From positions 310,001 through 374,000 of the forward strand of contig CAWBGK010000011.1 of assembly GCA_963788305.1 (NCBI GenBank): DNA of 64,000 nt, read 5' to 3'. The notes beneath the pieces are model-generated. The model saw nothing but the letters and a program-made list of their open reading frames with translations. It had not been told where the DNA came from and searched no databases. The stretch's first letter is position 1; the number at the start of each line of letters is the position of its first letter. This document shows, in pieces, positions 44,439 to 53,513 of this stretch. Both the position numbers and the translations under genes were made by a program. Source of the DNA: UTCFX2 sp963788305 (GTDB lineage Bacteria; Chloroflexota; Anaerolineae; Anaerolineales; UBA4823).

Positions 44439-45431
44439 TCAAACCTGAAACTTTGGATACAATCTTCGTAATTTTATTCGTGCATCGGCAGTTGTGAACT
44501 GCCAATGAACCTTAACAACTTCAGAGTTTCGTTGATCTTCCCAGGCTTTCACTTCCTGGATCAAGACATCTTTGTCAGGAATGCGCCGATCCAAGCACTG
44601 GCGGGTCAAAGCGGATAACTCGATCTCAGCCATGTTGAGCCAGCTTCCGTGTTTTGGTGTGTAATGCAATTCAAAGCGCTCCACTAACCGTCTGGCTTCT
44701 TGTGGCTCAAATGCCAAGTAAAAGGCAGCCCAGACATGGGTGTTAAGATTATCGAGAACCACAACGATTTTCTCGGCATCTGGGTAGAGCTCATCGGAAA
44801 CAATCCGCATCACTTCAGCCCATTCAACTCTTCGGCGTTGATCGGTGATCTCGATATGCCGCTTTCCAGCCAATGGCTCCAAGAGCATAAACAGATCCGC
44901 TACACCGCCTCGCTTGTATTCATAATCGAACCGTTCGGAGGCGCCTGGTCGTATCGCCAGCGGTTCACGGGTATCCATGAGAAGCTGTTTCGGCATTTCA
45001 TCGATGCATACCAGCGGACGTTTGGGATCGTAGGGCCTTTGGTACACGTCCAGGACGTCTTCCATGTTGCAAACGAAAGCCGCATCTGCCTTTGGAGATA
45101 CACCACTGCTTTCTCAGCCACGGCTTGAGTTCATTTTTTTGAGCGTGGTGCGGATAGTCTCATGGGAAACGCTATCTACGTGGCCCAAACGGACAAACCG
45201 ATACGCTCAGCAAGCGCAGTGTCCAGGCTTTTCTTCCTTCGGGCGGTGCACTACAGGCCAGGGCAATCAAATGCGCTTCCGCTTCGCCATCCAACGCATG
45301 TTGGTACTCTCGGTCTGGCCTTTTGCGGGAGAGGGTTGCCTCCAGCTCTTTTTCAACGAGAACTCTTGCGCACATTCATAACAGTCACGGGTGAGACGTT
45401 GAATGCTGCGCAGATTTGAGCTAGCTTGCGG
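44439..45431 (-). pseudogene. IS630-family transposase, 5'-truncated and frameshifted
   Basis: The 3' part is a clean frame of 208 residues with the DDE-type catalytic core: CIDEMPKQL, LDNLNTH and WLNMAEIELS. Upstream the N-terminal helix-turn-helix part (ICAAFNVSPVTVMNVRK, then ATLSRKRPDREYQHALDGEAEAHLIALACSAPPEGR) is split over several frames. The N-terminal ~40 residues usual in this family are missing: the sequence runs straight into the end of the fasciclin gene at about 45431. TAGTCTGTCAAACC near 44430 may be the surviving end. No intact matching end is seen at the other side. It is judged inactive. Confidence 0.8.
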
Positions 45432-46690
45432 GCGGGAGCAATACTGCATCAATCACATGGATCACACCGTTCGCTGCCTCGATATCTGTGATGATCACCA
45501 TCACATCGTCGTTCAGCATGACTTTGTCACCATCGACCGTGATCTTGATCTGTGCACCTTCCAACGCAGTGTCTACCATTTGTCCATCCAGCTTCACAAC
45601 ATCCGCCGCCATCACTTTGCCAGGAACCACGTGGTAAAGCAGGATATTGGTCAGCTGCGGTATGTCCTGAAGCAGCGCCTCAACAGTGCCTTCCGGCAGC
45701 TTGGCAAACGCATCATCGGTCGGGGCAAATACGGTGTACGGACCTTCTCCGCTCAGCGTTTCTACCAGTCCAGCCGCATCCAGGGCAGCAACGAGGGTCG
45801 TGAAGCGACCATCTTCGACTGCCAGGTCAACGATAGTCTTGTCGGTCATCGCAGCTTCATCTGCAGGCGGCAGCAGGACTGCATCAATCACATGGATTAC
45901 GCCGTTCGCTGCTTCAATGTCCGTGATGATCACATTCACATCGTCGTTCAGGATGACCTTGTCACCATCGACCGTGATCTTGATCTGCGCACCTTCCAAT
46001 GCAGTGTCTACCATCTGACCATCCAGCTTCACAACATCCGCTGCCATCACTTTGCCAGGCACCACATGGTAAAGCAGGATATCGGTCAGCTGCGGTATGT
46101 CCTGAAGCAGCGCTTCAACAGTGCCTTCCGGCAGCTTGGCAAACGAATCATCGGTCGGGGCAAATACGGTGTACGGACCTTCTCCGCTCAGCGTTTCCAC
46201 CAGTTCAGCCGCACCCAGGGCAGCAACGAGGGTCGTGAAGCGACCATCTTCGACTGCCAGGTCAACGATAGTCTTCTCGGTCATCGCAGCTTCATCTGCA
46301 GGCGGCAGCAGGACCGTGTCAATCACATGGATCACGCCGTTCGCTGCTTCGATGTCTGTGATCACGACCAGGGCATTTTCGTTGATCAGGACCTTATCGC
46401 CATCAATTTTTATCCCAATCTGCTTCCCTTCAAGAGCTGTATCGGCCATCTGGCCATCAAGCTTCACAACATCATCTGCCATCACTTTGCCGGAAAGGAC
46501 ATGGTAAAGCAGAATATTGGTCAGCTGAGGAATATCTTCAAGAAGAGCATCCACTGTGCCTTCAGGAAGCATAGCAAATGCATCGTCAGTCGGGGCAAAC
46601 ACGGTGTACGGCCCTTCGCCGCTCAAGGTGTCGACCAAGTTCGCTGCCTTTAGCGCAGCAACCAGTGTCGTGAAGCGTCCGTCTTCAACC
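45421..46690. repeat. Three tandem FAS1-coding repeats, period about 435 bp
   Basis: The sequence near 45781 recurs at 46216 (435 bases, 145 codons), with long identical runs, and a more diverged third copy starts further upstream near 46651. Copies 2 and 3 probably arose by recent in-frame duplication or are homogenised by conversion. Assembly collapse or expansion is possible in such a region. Confidence 0.85.
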
Positions 46691-46863
46691 GCAAGGTCAA
46701 CAATTGTTTTTGGGGCCTCGGTCGGTACGGGTGTTGCAGTAGGAGCCGGAGGATTGGTAGCTTGCGGGGCCTCCGTCATTACAGGTGCTTGAGTAGCCTG
46801 TGGGGCACAGGCGCCAACAAACAAGGCAAAAACAACCAGCATGGGTACAAAGTACTTAGACAT
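45421..46863 (-). CDS. Lipoprotein with three fasciclin (FAS1) domains
   Basis: A 480-residue surface lipoprotein: signal peptide MSKYFVPMLVVFALFVGAC with lipobox Cys, a Thr/Pro/Ala linker, then three FAS1 domains each with KTIVDLAVEDGRFTTLVAAL, GPYTVFAPTDDAFA, LLYHV and GVIHVIDAVLLPPA. FAS1 domains mediate cell adhesion. Domains 2 and 3 are nearly identical. The last domain ends LLPPAS at a stop directly abutting the IS630 remnant, so the original C-terminus may have been altered. It is preceded by a strong promoter (46938-46967). Confidence 0.9.
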   Translation of the reverse strand: MSKYFVPMLVVFALFVGACAPQATQAPVMTEAPQATNPPAPTATPVPTEAPKTIVDLAVEDGRFTTLVAALKAANLVDTLSGEGPYTVFAPTDDAFAMLPEGTVDALLEDIPQLTNILLYHVLSGKVMADDVVKLDGQMADTALEGKQIGIKIDGDKVLINENALVVITDIEAANGVIHVIDTVLLPPADEAAMTEKTIVDLAVEDGRFTTLVAALGAAELVETLSGEGPYTVFAPTDDSFAKLPEGTVEALLQDIPQLTDILLYHVVPGKVMAADVVKLDGQMVDTALEGAQIKITVDGDKVILNDDVNVIITDIEAANGVIHVIDAVLLPPADEAAMTDKTIVDLAVEDGRFTTLVAALDAAGLVETLSGEGPYTVFAPTDDAFAKLPEGTVEALLQDIPQLTNILLYHVVPGKVMAADVVKLDGQMVDTALEGAQIKITVDGDKVMLNDDVMVIITDIEAANGVIHVIDAVLLPPAS

Positions 46864-46937
46864 TTTCTTCTCCTATATTCAGAAAGGTTGAACCAAAGAA
46901 CAAAGAACCAAATTGATTGTCGATATATTGTAAAGGT

Positions 46938-46967
46938 ATTATACACAGATATATAGCTATTTGTCAA
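46938..46967 (-). promoter_or_regulatory. Strong promoter of the fasciclin gene
   Basis: On the minus strand TTGACA (46967-46962) and TATAAT (46943-46938), both perfect, have an 18-base spacer. It gives a leader of about 65 bases before the ATG at 46863. The 46864-47083 gap is AT-rich and holds divergent control regions for this gene and the M16 pair. Confidence 0.75.
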
Positions 46968-47083
46968 TATATTAAATAGATAATGTTCATATTCTAATCA
47001 AAGGCTCATCTTTTTCGACCATTGGCAAAATTTGCCGCTTTGTGCTATATTCAGACAATCTATTTAATCTTCGATCATTCAAA

Positions 47084-48384
47084 ATGCAGCCAATCATCGA
47101 ACACACTCTCCCGAACGGTTTACGCATCCTGCTTAAAGAGGATCACAACGCCCCACTGATCAGCCATTGGGTCTGGTATCGGGTTGGTTCTCGAGATGAG
47201 ATCCTCCGGAAATACAGGTGTTTCCCACTGGGTAGAACATATGCAGTTCAAAGGGACACACGAATTTCCCGCAGGGACTCTGGATAAGGCGATCTCCCGC
47301 GAGGGCGGCTATTGGAACGCATTCACATACCTCGATTGGACTGCTTACTTCGAAACTCTGCCGACCGAAAAGATCGATCTGGCGCTCCGGCTGGAAGCAG
47401 ACCGGATGGTGAACAGCCTGTTTGACCCCAGTGAAGTTGAATCCGAGCGGACTGTGATCATCTCTGAAAGGCAGGGCAACGAGAACGAGCCGCTTTTTAG
47501 GCTTGGTGAGCAAGTGCAGGCGGCCGCCTTCCAGGTCCACAGCTACCGCCATGAAGTGATTGGCGACATGGCTGACCTGCAAAACATTTCCCAGGAAGTC
47601 CTCTACAATCATTACCGCAGCTTTTACACACCAAATAATGCTGTGGTCGCCGCTGCAGGAGATTTTAAATCAGCCCAGATGCTTGAGCGCCTGGAAGAGC
47701 TTTATCAGTTTATTCCGGCAGGCCCACTTCCTTTACGCTCCAGCTGTCCGGAACCCCCCCAACAAAATCAAATCCAGTTAGGCGTTGATGGTCCGGGTGA
47801 GACCACTTACATTCAGGTGAGTTATAAGGCGCCTGCTGCCTCCAACCCAGACTTTTTTCCCTTGCTGGTGCTGGATAGCCTGCTGAGCGGTCCCGCTAAC
47901 TTCAAATTTGCTCGGAGAAGGGATTTCTAATAAAACGTCTCGGCTCTACCGTTCCCTGGTCGAGCGCGAGCTGGCGGTCGAAGTCCACGGAGGACTCCAG
48001 GCTACCATCGATCCTTTCCTGCATTCGATTACTGCCGTCGTCCATCCCCAAAGCAGCGCAGACCAGGTGATCGAAGCGCTTGATCTTGAAGTCCAGAAAT
48101 TGCAGGTCGTTCCCCCCGAACCTCAAGAGCTCCACCGTGCTGTAAAACAAGCCCATGCCCTTTTCGCTTATGGAGACGAACGCATCACCAACCAGGCTTT
48201 TTGGCTTGGTTTCAGTGAAATGATCGCAGACCATACCTGGTATGAGCGTTACCTGGCTCAATTAGAAGCCGTTACACCGCTGGATGTCCAAAGGATTGCT
48301 GAAACATATCTGCGACCGGAAAACCGAATTATTGGAGTCTACCACCCAACCGGCGAGCAGCTGGAAAGTGAGATCGATCCGTGA
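47084..48384 (+). CDS. M16-family zinc metallopeptidase, catalytic subunit (two frameshifts)
   Basis: A pitrilysin-type peptidase. The zinc motif HxxEH is intact (HWVEH in GVSHWVEHMQFKGTHEFPAG), followed about 75 residues on by the third ligand Glu region. Starts MQPIIEHTLPNGLRILLKEDH. Shifts near 47205 and 47920 must be removed; the frames then join through GPANF to the C-terminal half ending AETYLRPENRIIGVYHPTGEQ. ATG 47084 is favoured over the upstream in-frame start. It pairs with the next gene, whose start overlaps its stop. No signal peptide is seen. Confidence 0.85.
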
Positions 48385-49679
48385 GTCAGGTATCGACCCT
48401 TCCTGCCGGAGACAAGTCCCTCCCAGGACCTGAAAACATCCGCCGCCAGCAGCTCATAAACGGCGCAGTGATCCTTAGCCGGGCTCATCCAAGCAGCGGA
48501 TCCGTGGTAATCAGCGGCAGCCTCCCCGCAGGTGGATTATTCGACCCGGACGACAAGCTGGGGTTGGCAGATTTTACATCAGCAGCTCTGATGCGCGGCA
48601 CAATCAATAAAGACTTTTTTGAGATTTATGATGGGCTTGAATCGATTGGCGCAAGTCTGGGGTTTTCCGGTGGAACCCACTCAGTCAGCTTCAGCGGGAA
48701 ATCCCTTGTTGAAGACTTTGATCTCCTGCTCACGCTGCTCTCGGAAGCGCTGCTCCGGCCTACCTTTCCCTCTGATCAGGTCGAGCGCCTGCGTACCCAA
48801 ATATTAACCTCGCTGGCGATCCGAACCCAGGATACAGCCGCTCGAGCCTCCATGATCTTTGATGAGGTCGTATACAAAAACCACCCTTATAGCCGTCCAG
48901 AGGAAGGAAACCCAGAGACGATCCAGGAGATCCAGCAGGAAGATCTGGTTCAATATCACCACCGATATTATGGACCCCGGGGAATGCTGATTGCAGTTGT
49001 AGGCGGGGTCAACCCGGAACAGGCAATCGAAAAGGTCTGCCGGACGTTTGAAAACTGGCAAAATCCGGATCAACCGGCTCCAATCGAGCTGCCACCGCTT
49101 AACCCGCTTTTTGAAAATATCCGAAAGCATGCTGAGGTTGCAGGGAAAACCCAATCCGACCTGGTCATTGGGTCTGCAGGGCCGCGACGCGTATCGCCAG
49201 ACTATATGGCTGCATCGTTGGGAAACCATATCTTGGGGCGCTTTGGGATGATGGGGCGGCTGGGTGAAGCACTGCGCGAGAAGGCTGGGATTGCCTATTA
49301 TGTCAGCAGCAGCCTGAACAGCGGGTTGGGACCTGGACCCTGGGGTGTCTCCGCGGGTGTTGACCCCGACCACCTTGAAAGGGCGATCAAGATGGTCCTT
49401 GAGGAAATCCGCCGCTTTGTAAGCGCACCGGTGAGCGCGATCGAGCTGGCCGACAGCCAGGCAAATTATATCGGCCGCCTGCCGATATCGCTCGAATCCA
49501 ACGCCGGGATTGCATCCTCGCTGCTTTCGCTCGAGCGGTACCAGCTCGGGCTGGATTATTATCTGAGGTATTCCGATCTGGTGAATTCGGTCGACCCGGA
49601 ACAAGTGCTCGAAGCCGCAGCACGGTATCTCGATCCTGACCGGCTGGCGATCGCTTCAGCAGGCCCGGAGCTGCGTTGA
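48381..49679 (+). CDS. M16-family peptidase, non-catalytic partner subunit
   Basis: A 432-residue M16 homologue lacking HxxEH: the corresponding region reads KLGLADFTSAALMRGT. It retains the fold, GGTHSVSFSGKSLVEDFDLLLTLLSEALLRPTF and the C-terminal GRFGMMGRLGEALREKAGIAYYVSSSLNSG with the Arg/Tyr pair that many M16B partners supply to the active site. The start overlaps the catalytic subunit stop by four bases, so they likely form a heterodimer, as in mitochondrial processing peptidase and bacterial M16 pairs. Confidence 0.87.
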   Translation: MSQVSTLPAGDKSLPGPENIRRQQLINGAVILSRAHPSSGSVVISGSLPAGGLFDPDDKLGLADFTSAALMRGTINKDFFEIYDGLESIGASLGFSGGTHSVSFSGKSLVEDFDLLLTLLSEALLRPTFPSDQVERLRTQILTSLAIRTQDTAARASMIFDEVVYKNHPYSRPEEGNPETIQEIQQEDLVQYHHRYYGPRGMLIAVVGGVNPEQAIEKVCRTFENWQNPDQPAPIELPPLNPLFENIRKHAEVAGKTQSDLVIGSAGPRRVSPDYMAASLGNHILGRFGMMGRLGEALREKAGIAYYVSSSLNSGLGPGPWGVSAGVDPDHLERAIKMVLEEIRRFVSAPVSAIELADSQANYIGRLPISLESNAGIASSLLSLERYQLGLDYYLRYSDLVNSVDPEQVLEAAARYLDPDRLAIASAGPELR

Positions 49680-49698
49680 TGCGAGAGGATCTGTTCGA

Positions 49699-50067
49699 TT
49701 GAAACTATCAAACGGTGTGGATATCATAGAGATCGAGCGCGTCCGGGCTGCGGTCGAAATGCATGGGGAGCGCTTCCTGAACCGGGTTTATACCCCTCAG
49801 GAGTTGGCTGAAGCTGGCACCAATACCGCCTCATTAGCCGCTCGATTTGCAGCGAAGGAAGCAGCCGCCAAAGCGCTCGGCACCGGGATCGGGCCGGTAG
49901 CCTGGCGTGAAATCGAAGTCCACCGTGACAACCTCCACCGTCCCCATTTGCTTCTCCACGGCGCTGCCGCGCGGCTGGCCGAACAGCTCGGACTGACGGA
50001 ATGGACTATCAGCTTGAGCCACACCCAGACTATCGCGATCGCGTTTGTCGTCGCAGCCGGGAGTTAG
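49699..50067 (+). CDS. acpS: Holo-[acyl-carrier-protein] synthase
   Basis: A 122-residue phosphopantetheinyl transferase attaching phosphopantetheine to acyl carrier protein. Family motifs: GVDIIEIERVRAA (Mg-binding Asp), ARFAAKEAAAKALGTGIG (metal Glu and Lys), and the C-terminal TISLSHTQTIAIAFVVA. It starts with TTG 49699 following GAGAGGA, which is a good site. It lies 20 bases after the M16 gene in the same direction. Confidence 0.92.
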   Translation: MKLSNGVDIIEIERVRAAVEMHGERFLNRVYTPQELAEAGTNTASLAARFAAKEAAAKALGTGIGPVAWREIEVHRDNLHRPHLLLHGAAARLAEQLGLTEWTISLSHTQTIAIAFVVAAGS

Positions 50068-50092
50068 AAAAGCCAGCTTTAAACGGGAGCCG

Positions 50093-50755
50093 TCAAGCTT
50101 CAGCCTTCGTTGGGGCCTGGATTTTCGCCTTAACCACCTCATATACTGCCGGCATCACCGAAATCAAAATGATCGCCACGACGACCAGTCCAAAATTCTC
50201 CTGGACAAACGGAAGCGTCCCGAAGAAGTACCCGCCCCAGGTAAACAGCGTCACCCACAGAAAACCGCCGATCACATTATAGCTGATAAATTTGCCGTAG
50301 CTCATCTTCCCAACACCGGCGACAAACGGCGCAAAGGTCCGGACGATCGGCACAAAGCGCGCAATCACGATCGTCTTGCCACCATAGCGTTCGTAGAAAT
50401 CATGGGTGCGGTCCAGATATTCTTTCTTTAAGAACCTGACCTCGCCGCTGAAGGCCCGCGGACCGATCTTGTGCCCGATCCAGTAATTTACCGAATCGCC
50501 GCCGATCGCCGCGATCAGCAACAGCACCCAGAGCACCCAGATATTGAGCGGGGAACCCAACGCCGGGGATGCAAATGTGCCGGCTGCAAATAAAAGCGAA
50601 TCTCCTGGCAGAAAGGGCGTCACGACAAAACCTGTTTCCATGAAGATCACCAGGAAGAGCAGCGCATACGTCCAGGTCCCGTATTCCTGGATAATCACGC
50701 TCAGGTATTGATCCAGGTGCATGAAGAGATCAAAAAGATACCTTATTAACTCCAT
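50093..50755 (-). CDS. DedA family membrane protein
   Basis: A 220-residue polytopic protein of the DedA/SNARE-associated family, now regarded as lipid scramblases/flippases. Landmarks are VFMETGFVVTPFLPGDSLLFAAGTFAS, GDSVNYWIGHKIGPRAF, GGKTIVIARFVPIVRTFAPFVAGVGKMSYGKFI and a C-terminal helix. The conserved acidic and Arg residues (E near the N-terminus, FxPxxR) are intact. Convergent with acpS. Confidence 0.93.
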   Translation of the reverse strand: MELIRYLFDLFMHLDQYLSVIIQEYGTWTYALLFLVIFMETGFVVTPFLPGDSLLFAAGTFASPALGSPLNIWVLWVLLLIAAIGGDSVNYWIGHKIGPRAFSGEVRFLKKEYLDRTHDFYERYGGKTIVIARFVPIVRTFAPFVAGVGKMSYGKFISYNVIGGFLWVTLFTWGGYFFGTLPFVQENFGLVVVAIILISVMPAVYEVVKAKIQAPTKAEA

Positions 50756-50800
50756 TCAACTATCTCCAATTGGTCCGCTTGCGCGCAGGCGGCTGCGGGA

Positions 50801-52061
50801 TTATAGCATGCTTTCGCCGGCCTGCTCCGCCACACCATCTTCCACTTCAGCCTCAACAATCAAAACCGGTTTTGCCTGCAAGATTTTATTTGCTCCGATC
50901 AGACCCAAAAAACACCCGGCAGCCAGCAGGACCAACCCGGCAGGGGCAATGTACCGGATCAGCTGGAAATACGGAAGATCGAGCGTCAGATCCTGCAGCT
51001 CAGCCAGCATCTGGAATGAAAATAGCAGGGTCAGCCCATTCCACAATCCGTGGATCAGCACCGCCAAAAGATACACGAGCAAAAGCCGCAGGTACCCCCG
51101 TTTCTGCCAGGCTTGAACCAGCGCCCAACCAGTGAGGGCGGCTGTCAGGATGTGCACCGCAGTTGTGCCAGCGCGCGCCAGCACTGCGGCGCTCCACTGC
51201 TCTGCTGTCCCGCTCAACATCAGGCTTTCGATAAAGGCATACCCGCCTCCACTGAGCGCACCGACAGCAAAACCGGCTGCAGGGCTCGGATTCGAGCCTG
51301 CCAGCAGCCAGACCCCGATCGGCTTGAAGAGCTCCTCGATCATTGGCACGATCAGTGCTACAAAGAGCATGACGATCCCGATCACTGCAGGTCGGACCAG
51401 AAATGGGGTCACGATCTCAACGGCCTTCTCCTCGTCAGCAACGCCTCCCAGGCTTAAGGCAAGTTCGGTAATCTGCTCCATCACCTCAGGTTGAGTGAAC
51501 AAATAGACCACGGCGATGATCAGCAGCCCTACCGCGGCCAGGATTTCCAGGATCATGATCAGGGCCGGACCAATACTCACTCCGCTTCCAAAAGCACCCC
51601 ACATCTGCCTGGAGGAACCGGTCGGGAGTCTGTGAATTCCCAGGTATACGATCCAGGCGGTTGGGATCCCAACCGCAAGCAGGTGCAGCGGTGGTAGAAA
51701 CAGCCAGGCCAACCCGGGCTTCTGAGCAATCCAATGCCCGAGAAATCACGACCGGAAGTGCAAAGATCCACAATCCCGGCTTGAGCCTGGCGATCAGCCT
51801 GCGCGAATCCGGCGCTGGTCGGCCCAGCATCTCCATCAGCGCATAATATCCAGAGGGCAGCAAGAAAAGGCCAACCGCTGCCAGCGCGCAAGACAACATC
51901 AAGACCTGCAGAAGCTCGCCGGGTTCTACGCCCTTTGTCAACACGCTGAACACACAGAAGAAGAGCATTCCGCCGGCAAGCGTCCAGCTGGCCGCCACCA
52001 CCAGAAGAGACAAAATCAGCTGGGCCGCTATTAACCCATTATATTTTCTGGTCTTTTGCAA
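50801..52061 (-). CDS. PrsW-type intramembrane metalloprotease family protein (one frameshift)
   Basis: The N-terminal frame (about 120 residues with membrane helices, ending SRALDCSEARVGLA) joins near 51705 to the downstream frame WLFLPPLHLLAVGIPTAWIVY. The latter holds the catalytic region PMIEELFKPIG (EExxK) and a later His in AVLIHGLWNGL, the marks of the PrsW/glutamic-type CPBP-like proteases. About eight or more membrane helices in total. PrsW cleaves anti-sigma factors in Bacillus; no such target is evident here. Immediately downstream of the cyclophilin on the same strand. Confidence 0.8.
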
Positions 52062-52063
52062 GG

Positions 52064-52516
52064 CTACTTCTCGATGATCTCAACGTCCAGGATCTTGTCG
52101 CCAGGGGGTAAATTCATCGACTGAGACGGATCGCGCGGGGTCAGCTGCTGAAGCACCTCCATCCCAGAGATGAGCCTCCCAAAGATGGTGTACCCACCAT
52201 TCAGCTGGGGAGCCGGGGCGTATGTAATAAAGAACTGGCTTCCGTTCGAGCTTGCACCGGCATTTGCCATCGCCAGCACACCCGGGTTGTCAAATGTCAG
52301 ATTTGGGTCGATTTCATTGTCAAACGCATAACCAGGACCTCCATACCCGGTCCCAGTCGGATCGCCTGCCTGCGCAACAAAATCAGGAAGAACCCGATGA
52401 AAAGTCACCCCATCAAACCAATCGTTTTTCGCCAGGAAAACAAAACTGTTTACCGCCATTGGGGCTTTGTCCGCGAACAGCTCAAGGCTGATGTCGCCCT
52501 TCTCGGTATGCAGCAC
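52064..52516 (-). CDS. Cyclophilin-type peptidyl-prolyl isomerase domain (probably same gene as the thioredoxin-fold lipoprotein)
   Basis: A complete cyclophilin domain: LHTEKGDISLELFADKAPMAVNSFVFLAKNDWFDGVTFHRVLPDFVAQAGDPTGTG, then GVLAMANAGASSNGSQFFITYAP. Catalytic Arg (FHRV), Gln and the FFIT motif are intact. The nominal GTG start lacks a ribosome site. Reading upstream without the extra A in CTGAACTCTTGATCC (near 52546-52555) continues in frame from the preceding gene as PLTLDPQKQYAAV, so this is probably the C-terminal domain of the lipoprotein at 52539. Predicted to isomerise proline bonds outside the cytoplasm. Confidence 0.85.
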   Translation of the reverse strand: MLHTEKGDISLELFADKAPMAVNSFVFLAKNDWFDGVTFHRVLPDFVAQAGDPTGTGYGGPGYAFDNEIDPNLTFDNPGVLAMANAGASSNGSQFFITYAPAPQLNGGYTIFGRLISGMEVLQQLTPRDPSQSMNLPPGDKILDVEIIEK

Positions 52517-52538
52517 CGCAGCATATTGTTTCTGCGGA

Positions 52539-53363
52539 TCAAGAGTTCAGCGGCGGGCATTCGGAGAACTGCCGCTCCTGCAGCAAGGTCAGCGCGACCG
52601 TGGCCTCCAGGTTGGCAAAATCCATCGGGCCGCTGTAGGGCGATCCATTGATCGCCAGGAAAGGGGTCCCCGGCATGCCGATTGAAGCGTTTTTTTCATA
52701 AGCCTCGCGTGCCTGCTGGACCAGCTCAGGGCTGTTCAGGTCTTGTTCAAACTGCTCAACATCCAGGCCAAGGCTGGCTGCTTCTTTCAGTAGCCAGGTC
52801 TGAAATGCTTCAGGATCGAGTGACACCCAATCTGCTCGCTTTTCAAAAAGCAGGTCATGAACTTCCCAAAACTTCTCCTGTTTTCCAGCTGCCTCAGCAG
52901 CCTGGGCGGCAAGCGCTGCTTTATCATGGCTGCTCAGGGGGAAGTGGCGGTAGGCAATTCGTACGTCTTCAGGGTATTTTTGTTGTAGCTGCGCCAACAC
53001 GGGCGCAATCCCGGCGCAGCCGGGTCATTGGAAATCGCTGTATTCCAGGATCGTCACCAGCGCGTCGCTCGGCCCGACGGTCCAATCGTCTTCCGTCACG
53101 GCAGGGAGGATGGATTCGACCGTCGGATTGGGTGTCGACTGACGGGTCTGGACTGTACAGCCAGCTTGCGCAGCCGGCTGGGCTTGGAAGGCCGTTCCCG
53201 TTGGGATCGCGATCGAGGCATCCGTAGCGGTCTTAGCTGGAGCCGATTCAGCATCTGAAGCAGGTGTAATCTCTGAAGTGCTCGTTGGGAAAGCTGAGGT
53301 TTCACCCATGCAGGCTGCGAGTAAAAGCACAGCCAGGGAGGCGGTTAAGATCAGTCTCTTCAT
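52539..53363 (-). CDS. DsbA-like thioredoxin-fold lipoprotein with in-frame TGA at the active site (candidate selenoprotein)
   Basis: Signal peptide MKRLILTASLAVLLLAAC with lipobox, a Ser/Thr/Pro/Ala-rich linker, then ALVTILEYSDFQ, TGA, PGCAGIAPVLAQLQQKYPEDVRIAYRHFPL and a complete DsbA-like domain with the cis-Pro loop GMPGTPFLAING. Relatives have CxxC exactly where this has TGA-P-G-C. TGA at 53027-53025 is codon 113, in the same frame on both sides, replacing the nucleophilic cysteine; selenocysteine (UPGC) is the natural reading. Two perfect hairpins follow, one fitting the bacterial SECIS rules. Alternatives are a Cys-codon sequencing error or a true nonsense mutation. It probably continues into the cyclophilin domain, giving a thiol-redox plus prolyl-isomerase folding factor on the cell surface. 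Confidence 0.72.
52990..53024 (-). promoter_or_regulatory. Candidate bacterial SECIS element downstream of the in-frame TGA
   Basis: On the coding strand, directly after TGA: stem CCCGGC-TGC-GCCGGG (53024-53010), then stem TGCGCC with loop CGTGTT and GGCGCA (53007-52990). The second has a 6-bp perfect stem and a G at the second loop position, 25 bases from TGA, inside the usual 16-37 base window. SelB binding is inferred. Confidence 0.55.
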
Positions 53364-53513
53364 TTACTTTTTCCTATTCTCCGTTCATCAATTGGTCGTT
53401 ATTCTATATCCTGCCATGGCTCAAATCACCCGATGATACTACCCAGCAAGATCAGTCCTTTATGCAAGCCTGTTGTTAAAAAATATCCCCAGGGATGTCA
53501 AGCCTGTTTTTTT

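Noticed and set aside
44439..46863. Active composite transposon or integrative element
   Set aside because: Only one broken transposase, no second copy and no paired ends.
53025..53027. Genome-wide reassignment of TGA
   Set aside because: TGA ends many normal genes here (for example surE, mutY overlap, mce neighbours), so only a site-specific reading as selenocysteine is plausible.
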